A stretch of DNA of 10,789 nt, taken from the NCBI GenBank assembly GCA_016302545.1, contig JAEDNK010000047.1, forward strand, positions 1 to 10,789, written 5' to 3'. Shown here in pieces: positions 6,448-10,789 of the stretch (position 1 is the stretch's first letter; every line of letters begins with the position of its first letter). The notes below the pieces were generated by a model. That model did no database searches and was not told where the DNA came from. It was given only the letters and a program-made list of their open reading frames with translations. A program made the position numbers and the translations under genes. The DNA is from Bacillota bacterium (GTDB taxonomy: Bacteria > Bacillota > Clostridia > Peptostreptococcales > Anaerovoracaceae).

Positions 6448-8199
6448 TTACTGCTGCCCTGCCAGCATCTGGGTGTGATAAAGCCGGGCGTACATACCCT
6501 CCGCTGCCAAAAGCTCCTCATGGGTTCCCTGCTCCTGTATTTTTCCGCCTTCAATGACTACGATTCTGTCGGCATTCTTTACCGTTGCCAGCCTATGGGC
6601 GATGATGATGGTGGTTCTTCCTTGAGAAAGCCTGCCGAAGGCCTTCTGAATGTTGGCTTCGGTTACACTGTCAAGGGCCGAAGTGGCCTCGTCCAGAATG
6701 AGTATGGAAGGATTTTTCAGGAAAATACGGGCGATGGAAATTCTCTGCTTCTGCCCGCCCGAAAGAAGGGTACCCCTCTCTCCCACATAAGTGTCGAAGC
6801 CGTCGGGCATATTCATTATGTCATCATAGATTTCGGCTTCCTTTGCCGCAGTTTCCACTTCCTCAAAGGTGGCATCAGGTCTGCCGTATCTTATATTCTC
6901 GTAAATCGTATCGGCAAAGAGAAAAACATCCTGCTGGACTATTCCCACCGCATTTCTCAGTGAGCTTTTAGTCACCGTTCTTATATCCTGCCCGTCTATG
7001 GAAATGCTGCCGCCTTCCACATCGTAAAACCTTGGGATCAGCTGACATAGGGTGCTTTTGCCACCTCCGGAGTGGCCTACGACGGCTATGCATTCTCCCG
7101 GCTTTATATCCAGAGAGATTCCGTGAAGCACTTCCGTTTCGTCATTATACCCAAAGACCACATTCTCCATCACCAGATGGCCTCTTACCCCCGTAAGCTC
7201 CACTGCGTCGGGGCTTTCCTTGATGCTTGGCTCAATGCGCATTATCTCTACAAACCGTTTAAGACCCGCCAGACCGTTGGTGAAGATTTCCGCAAAGGTT
7301 GCCAGCTTTCTTACCGGCGTGATAAAGGAGGTTATATACAGCATGAATGTAATAAGGTCGATGTAATTCATCCTCCCCTGCATTATGAGGAAGCCTCCTA
7401 CGGCGATAACTGCCGCTTGAAGAATGCATATGAAAAATTCCATGGAGGCATTAAACCGCCCCATGGCCTTGTAATAGCCCGCCTTTGAGCCTTTATATAT
7501 CTCGTTTGAGCGATCAAATCGCTCGTAGTCCACCTCCTGATTATCGAAAGCCTTGGAGGTTTTCATGCCGGAAAGGGTGGATTCAATGTCCGCGTTGATA
7601 TCAGCCATCTTTTGCTTTACCCTGGCCGATGAATTCATCATGCTGTTTTTGCAGGAAAGCACCACTAAAACAAAGACAGGTATGATAGTCAGCACTACCA
7701 GTGCCAGCCTCCATTCAACGGTAAACATGACAAAAAGCGCCCCTGTAATGGTCACCGCCGAAATCAGCAGGTCCTCAGGGCCGTGGTGAGCAAGCTCCGT
7801 AATTTCAAACAGGTCTCCCGTGAGCCTGTTCATCAGCTTGCCGGTTCTGTTGCGGTCAAAGAAGTCAAAGTCCAGCTTCTGAAGATGTCTGTACAGATCC
7901 TCTCTTATGTCAGCCTCTACTCTGATGCCGAAGGTGTGTCCCCAGTATGTGATGATATAGTTAAGACACGACCTCAAAACAAAGGTCGCCGCCACCGCAG
8001 CCATCACCGCAAAGAATGTACTGTACAGCTTGTCCGGCAGAAGTTCATACATGGCGTACCTTGAAACCAGCGGAAATGCCACATCCACGGCGGCAACCGC
8101 AAAGGCGCAGAACATGTCCAGTATGAACAGCTTTTTGTGCGCCCCGAAATATGAGAGAAAAATGCTGAAAATCGACCTGTTAAAATCTTTTTCTTTCAT
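6448..8199 (-). CDS. ABC exporter half-transporter (MsbA/LmrA-like, fused TMD-NBD)
   Basis: A single 583-residue polypeptide with an N-terminal six-helix exporter domain (hydrophobic segments at about 24-44, 60-80, 147-165, 166-183, 253-275 and 281-300) and a C-terminal ATPase. The ATPase has Walker A GHSGGGKST (375-383), the Q-loop in VQQDVF (421-426), signature LLSGGQKQR (478-486), Walker B ILILDEATSALD with Asp503 and catalytic Glu504, and switch His535 in IAHRLATV. All catalytic residues are intact. No second half-transporter gene is adjacent, so it probably acts as a homodimer. The substrate cannot be told from sequence; lipids, drugs and peptides are all possible. ATG 8199 is preceded by AGAGGT four bases upstream. 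It begins 26 nt after ridA and is likely co-transcribed with it. Confidence 0.93.
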   Translation of the reverse strand: MKEKDFNRSIFSIFLSYFGAHKKLFILDMFCAFAVAAVDVAFPLVSRYAMYELLPDKLYSTFFAVMAAVAATFVLRSCLNYIITYWGHTFGIRVEADIREDLYRHLQKLDFDFFDRNRTGKLMNRLTGDLFEITELAHHGPEDLLISAVTITGALFVMFTVEWRLALVVLTIIPVFVLVVLSCKNSMMNSSARVKQKMADINADIESTLSGMKTSKAFDNQEVDYERFDRSNEIYKGSKAGYYKAMGRFNASMEFFICILQAAVIAVGGFLIMQGRMNYIDLITFMLYITSFITPVRKLATFAEIFTNGLAGLKRFVEIMRIEPSIKESPDAVELTGVRGHLVMENVVFGYNDETEVLHGISLDIKPGECIAVVGHSGGGKSTLCQLIPRFYDVEGGSISIDGQDIRTVTKSSLRNAVGIVQQDVFLFADTIYENIRYGRPDATFEEVETAAKEAEIYDDIMNMPDGFDTYVGERGTLLSGGQKQRISIARIFLKNPSILILDEATSALDSVTEANIQKAFGRLSQGRTTIIIAHRLATVKNADRIVVIEGGKIQEQGTHEELLAAEGMYARLYHTQMLAGQQ

Positions 8200-8225
8200 T
8201 TTACCTCTTTGCTCCCGTCCTCATA

Positions 8226-8603
8226 CTATTCGATGTATGCCACCGCTTCGATTTCCAGAAGTCCTCCCTTTGGAAGAGCCGCAGCCTGTACTGCAGACCT
8301 TGAAGGGAACTCACCGTCAAAGTATTCGGCATAGATAGCGTTCATGGCCGCAAAGTCCTTTATGTCCGCCATAAAGCAGGTAGTTTTGATTACTTTATCC
8401 AGTCCGCTTCCTGCTTCCTCCAGAACTGCCTTAAGATTGGCAAAAACCTGTCTTGTCTGAGCCTCAAGCCCCTCTGCCAGTTCTCCTGTCTCAGGAATCA
8501 GTCCCAGCTGACCGGAGGTGAATACCAGATTATCGATTATGTTTGCCTGTGCATAAGGTCCGATGGCTGCAGGAGCCTTGGTTGTTGCAACTGTTTTTCT
8601 CAT
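8226..8603 (-). CDS. ridA: RidA family reactive enamine/imine deaminase
   Basis: Small trimeric YjgF/YER057c/UK114 protein that hydrolyses reactive enamine and imine intermediates, such as 2-aminoacrylate, released by PLP enzymes. The 125 residues match the family length. APAAIGPYAQA (10-20) with Tyr17, FTSGQLG (28-34) with Ser30, the family signature around PSRSAVQAAALPKGGLLEIE, Arg102 (the arginine that binds the substrate carboxylate in archetypal RidA) and Glu117 are all present. The cysteine often found two residues after that arginine is Ala104 here, a tolerated variation. I use ATG 8603 because AAGGAG lies eight bases upstream and the family starts here; an in-frame ATG at 8678 would run through the promoter. 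It is the first gene of a two-gene unit with the ABC exporter. Confidence 0.95.
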   Translation of the reverse strand: MRKTVATTKAPAAIGPYAQANIIDNLVFTSGQLGLIPETGELAEGLEAQTRQVFANLKAVLEEAGSGLDKVIKTTCFMADIKDFAAMNAIYAEYFDGEFPSRSAVQAAALPKGGLLEIEAVAYIE

Positions 8604-8650
8604 CTTACTTTCTCCTTTATCTGTAGATGTCAAGTTTAAGTCTATTAAAG

Positions 8651-8678
8651 AGTATACCACGATTCGGCTGTTTTTCAA
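8651..8678 (-). promoter_or_regulatory. Sigma-A-type promoter of ridA and the ABC exporter
   Basis: On the minus strand TTGAAA (8678-8673) and TATACT (8656-8651) are separated by 16 bp, a good match to the vegetative consensus. The ridA ATG lies about 48 bases beyond the -10. The -35 starts directly at the stop codon of the cyclo-ligase remnant. Confidence 0.72.
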
Positions 8679-8813
8679 TCATGTTTTTTTATAATAGATG
8701 CCTGCTTCGGTAAACACCATTTCAACGGCAGAAAGCCTTTCCCGTTCTTCTTGGGAAAGGCTGTTTCTTGCCTGTATTTTTGATTTTCTAAGTTCTTTTC
8801 TGTTGTCTGACAT
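8679..8813 (-). pseudogene. 5-formyltetrahydrofolate cyclo-ligase remnant with in-frame internal deletion (44 codons)
   Basis: ATG 8813, with GGAG seven bases upstream, opens a 44-residue frame ending in TGA at 8679. Residues 1-28 (NRKELRKSKIQARNSLSQ, then EERERLS) look like the N-terminus of 5-formyltetrahydrofolate cyclo-ligase, which has a basic helix followed by an R-N-x-L-S-x-E-E-R pattern. Residues 31-42 (EMVFTEAGIYYK) look like that family's C-terminus, which typically ends with a hydrophobic-V-T-E-x-G stretch. The whole catalytic middle, roughly 140-150 residues including the nucleotide and folate sites, is absent. The simplest reading is a single in-frame deletion that kept start, stop and ribosome binding site. 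It cannot be an active enzyme. The family assignment is from remembered patterns over short stretches, so it is probable rather than certain. It could alternatively be an unrelated small protein. Confidence 0.55.
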
Positions 8814-8844
8814 ATTTTTTCTCCAATCGCTTCTCAATGGCTCA

Positions 8845-8993
8845 ATTCCCCAAAAATCGTGTGAAAAAGTACGATTTACTGGGGGAATTTTTACCTTTTA
8901 GATTGATTACCGTCGTATTTTAACCCATATATGGTAAATTGCTACAAAAAACACCCAATAAATCGGTTTTTTTTGATCTTTTTCGTGGGGAAT
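8845..8993. repeat. Paired-hairpin intergenic element E2 (149 bp)
   Basis: Second copy of the element at 1011-1159, in opposite orientation and with exactly the same length. The left module (8845-8887) has outer stem TTCCCC/GGGGAA and inner stem AAATCGTGT with GTACGATTT, including two G-T wobbles, around loop GAAAAA. The right module (8952-8993, inverted) is more decayed: CCCA/TGGG outside and an irregular AAA-GATC/GATTT inside. When E1 is reversed, the interiors align without gaps: AACCC starts 37 bases after GGGGG in both (8922 here, 1082 there) and CAAAAA starts 60 bases after it (8945 here, 1059 there). A 10-bp palindrome, CCATATATGG, lies at 8925-8934. It occupies the gap between the end of the PH-domain operon and the cyclo-ligase remnant. 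Confidence 0.83.
8946..8993 (-). terminator. Possible terminator of the PH-domain operon formed by the right hairpin of E2
   Basis: On the minus strand, 52 bases after the stop of the YdbT-like gene, an imperfect stem (CCCA/TGGG and AAATC-like/GATTT) is followed by TGTTTTTTG. The T-tract is good but the stem is weak. Between it and the gene, the only other structure is AGTCT-GTG-AGACT followed by just TTT. Function inferred only. Confidence 0.35.
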
Positions 8994-9045
8994 ACCATGT
9001 AGGGGTATTTCATCACCTCTAAAGTCTCACAGACTAAAGCACATC

Positions 9046-10572
9046 CTAAAGAACGGCCGCTGCAATCTCCTCTGCCTGCTCATCCTCCATATACGGTATC
9101 TCGGCCACCATCTGCAGCATATGAACAGTGCCTCTCTTGATTCCCATTCGTCTTGCCGCCGGATGAGCCACCAGACTTATCATCTGAACTTTATCGTATC
9201 TGCACACGATCCAGCTTTTTGCAAAACATCCCTGCATGAGCACCAAGGCCTGCTCGCCTTTTTTCCATCCTGCAGAAATATGAGCAAGGCCATATAGCAG
9301 AAAGATAAACCCCAGCAAGCCGGCAGCACACAAAGCTATAGTCCAAGTCGGAAGGTCAGTCAACAATCCGGTGACAACAGCCCCCACCACGATCATAATA
9401 ATCCATTTGACGGACTTGACAGCTCTCACCGCAACACCCTTCCGGCTTTCGCCGCACACGCCCTCAAAAATACTTTCCCCCATAAACTCAGGAATGAGCA
9501 CACCAAGCTGGTGCAGAAGCTCTTCCTTTGACATAGCCATGGTCAGGTTTGAAAGCTCGCTGCCCTCGTCACCGACCCCTACTGTCACTATCTTGGCCTG
9601 ATATCTCTTGAATATTCTGGAAAGTGTAGGCTGCACTATCTCAACAGCTGATATTTTGTCTATGGGCACAGTGTAGCTCTTAAGCTTCAGCAGACCATAC
9701 CGCATATGCAGGTCGTCTCCGTCTCTGTAAACCCTGAAATTATAATAAACAATATATTTCTTTATCAGTCCGTAGGCAGCACTTACAAAGACCAGCAGTA
9801 CAGGGATGACAGCCCCTGCGTGCTCCAGAATTGCTCCCGGCTCATAGTACTCCGACATTCTGTACCACACCGAACCTGCAATACCGCCTGCAACGATGAG
9901 CAGATTAATAATACTCATAGAGAAAAAGCTGTGCTTTGCCATGTCCCACGCTCCGTAAGAAAATACATTCCCGCTCTCTGCAATGGATTCAGGGACTACA
10001 TCAGGTCTGATATCAGCTTCCAGATTTTCTTCAGCAGCTGCACCCTTAACCTGATTCATCCTGCTTATGACAGCCTGTCTGAAAGCGATGGCTTTATCCT
10101 CTCTGAATACCAGCGAAACATCTGTCTTGTCGGCAGTGGTCATGCTGCTGGTGTCCATTTTGATTCTGGCGGTTCCTACGATTCGCTCGAAAAGATTCCT
10201 TTCCACGTTTACGGCGGAAAGGTTTTCTACAGCGATGGTGTTATGAATTCTGTTGAGAGTATTTCTTTCTATTATTATGAGGTTTCCGTCAAGGGTGACC
10301 CAGGTCTTTCTCCATCTCAGGACCTGAAACAGCAGCACTGCCGCCGTGACAGCCAGGATTACAGCAAGCCCCCATATACCGCCCTGTGCCAGTACCTGCC
10401 TGATGCCGGAGCTTTTCATATCCCTTACGACCTCAATTATGGTGTCTATCTGATTGAAAAGAGTAATTGCAATTATAGCCCAGAACTGCCACAGGCTCTC
10501 AAAGATAGACGAAAAATGGCAGCGAAGCCTTATTCTCTCCGGATTGTTTTCCTTCGGTCGTTCATTATTCAT
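9046..10572 (-). CDS. YdbT-like membrane protein with three bacterial PH domains
   Basis: The 508-residue protein alternates pairs of transmembrane helices (about 29-47 and 64-86; 215-237 and 253-272; 388-406 and 410-433) with three cytoplasmic bacterial PH (bPH2, DUF304-type) domains at about 88-170, 275-355 and 437-500. Conserved features are the entry strands LDGNLIIIERNTLNRIHNTI and VYRDGDDLHMRYGLLKLKSY and the motif TVPIDKISAVEIVQPTLSRI, repeated in weaker form in the other domains. This matches B. subtilis YdbT, which with YdbS is under the cell-envelope sigma factor W and linked to bacteriocin resistance. The molecular activity is unknown. The start overlaps the stop of the upstream YdbS-like gene in ATGA, so the two are translationally coupled and probably form a membrane complex. 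The gene symbol is left blank because orthology to ydbT rests on architecture. Confidence 0.88.
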   Translation of the reverse strand: MNNERPKENNPERIRLRCHFSSIFESLWQFWAIIAITLFNQIDTIIEVVRDMKSSGIRQVLAQGGIWGLAVILAVTAAVLLFQVLRWRKTWVTLDGNLIIIERNTLNRIHNTIAVENLSAVNVERNLFERIVGTARIKMDTSSMTTADKTDVSLVFREDKAIAFRQAVISRMNQVKGAAAEENLEADIRPDVVPESIAESGNVFSYGAWDMAKHSFFSMSIINLLIVAGGIAGSVWYRMSEYYEPGAILEHAGAVIPVLLVFVSAAYGLIKKYIVYYNFRVYRDGDDLHMRYGLLKLKSYTVPIDKISAVEIVQPTLSRIFKRYQAKIVTVGVGDEGSELSNLTMAMSKEELLHQLGVLIPEFMGESIFEGVCGESRKGVAVRAVKSVKWIIMIVVGAVVTGLLTDLPTWTIALCAAGLLGFIFLLYGLAHISAGWKKGEQALVLMQGCFAKSWIVCRYDKVQMISLVAHPAARRMGIKRGTVHMLQMVAEIPYMEDEQAEEIAAAVL

Positions 10573-10789
10573 GGCTGCTTCCGCCTTTCCTCAGCTGCAA
10601 TCTCATTGATTTTATCCTTAAGATGCTCTGCTATCTGAGATGCTTCTTCATCTGTAAGAAATTTGATGACACCGTCGCCTCCTGCAGTGGTTACCCTTAC
10701 AGAAGAAAGCCTGAACATTCTGTCGATTGGACCCTGAGATACCTGAAGCTTATGGAGCCTTTCCATAGGAATTATTGTTTCCTTTATCC
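10569..10789 (-). CDS. YdbS-like PH-domain membrane protein, 5' end outside window
   Basis: Only the last 72 residues are present. The frame stays open to the right edge upstream of the Met at 10766, and the residues before it (IKETIIP) continue the family pattern, so that Met is internal and not the start. KETIIPMERLHKLQVSQGPI, then RMFRLSSVRVTTAGG, is the typical end of a YdbS-type bPH2 domain: the strand with P-x-E-R-L-H, the turn G-P-I-D-R, and the strand ending TTAGG. A charged helix at the end (EEASQIAEHLKDKINEIAA) closes the protein. The TGA overlaps the ATG of the YdbT-like gene by 4 nt. The missing N-terminal part should hold two transmembrane helices. Promoter and start lie outside the window. 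Confidence 0.85.
   Translation of the reverse strand, partial: IKETIIPMERLHKLQVSQGPIDRMFRLSSVRVTTAGGDGVIKFLTDEEASQIAEHLKDKINEIAAEERRKQP

Noticed and set aside
8698..8901. Plus-strand 67-codon frame ending CEKVRFTGG
   Set aside because: It overlaps the cyclo-ligase remnant in antisense and its end is the translated E2 hairpin. No ribosome binding site or family match was seen.
8994..9045. Intrinsic terminator AGTCT-GTG-AGACT after the YdbT-like gene
   Set aside because: The stem is five pairs with only three T after it, too weak to call.
9706..10638. Plus-strand 310-codon frame opposite the PH-domain gene
   Set aside because: It is long but antisense to a well-supported membrane protein with clear PH-domain repeats, and its residues show no coherent domain. 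It is a shadow frame.

Overview
Every gene I can support in this window lies on the minus strand, so the region reads right to left. Gene content and order point to a Gram-positive bacterium of the Bacillota, most likely a clostridial lineage. The reasons are the block pyrH-frr-uppS-cdsA-dxr-rseP, a YdbS/YdbT pair of PH-domain membrane proteins, strong AGGAGG-type ribosome binding sites and sigma-A-like promoters. I cannot place it more finely from sequence alone.

Layout in transcription order. (1) 10789-9046: the 3' end of a YdbS-like PH-domain gene, overlapping by 4 nt a 508-residue YdbT-like membrane protein with three PH domains. (2) 9045-8604: a gap holding a 149-bp paired-hairpin element (E2, 8845-8993), a 44-codon reading frame that looks like the two ends of a 5-formyltetrahydrofolate cyclo-ligase joined in frame (8679-8813), and a good promoter. 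(3) 8603-6448: ridA and, 26 nt later, a 583-residue ABC exporter. (4) An extended -10 promoter at about 6350, then a six-gene housekeeping operon (6296-1223). It encodes UMP kinase, ribosome recycling factor, undecaprenyl diphosphate synthase, CDP-diglyceride synthase, DXP reductoisomerase and the site-2 protease RseP. (5) 1222-960: a second copy of the 149-bp element (E1, 1011-1159), in the opposite orientation to E2. (6) 959-1: a 75-residue predicted coiled-coil protein and a nearly complete small AAA/ABC-type ATPase that runs off the left edge.

The housekeeping operon couples nucleotide supply (PyrH), translation recycling (Frr) and envelope lipid synthesis. Dxr feeds the MEP isoprenoid route, UppS makes the C55 carrier lipid and CdsA makes the phospholipid precursor. 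RseP is a membrane protease. Neither rpsB nor tsf, which usually precede pyrH, is present; pyrH has its own promoter instead.

The most unusual content is the repeat family. Two 149-bp elements each carry inward-facing terminal hairpins. They align without gaps when one is inverted. Between two of the hairpins the inner stem keeps its pairing through compensatory base changes. Both sit directly after the last gene of an operon. I cannot match them to a named repeat family from memory. The second notable item is the in-frame-deleted cyclo-ligase remnant upstream of ridA.
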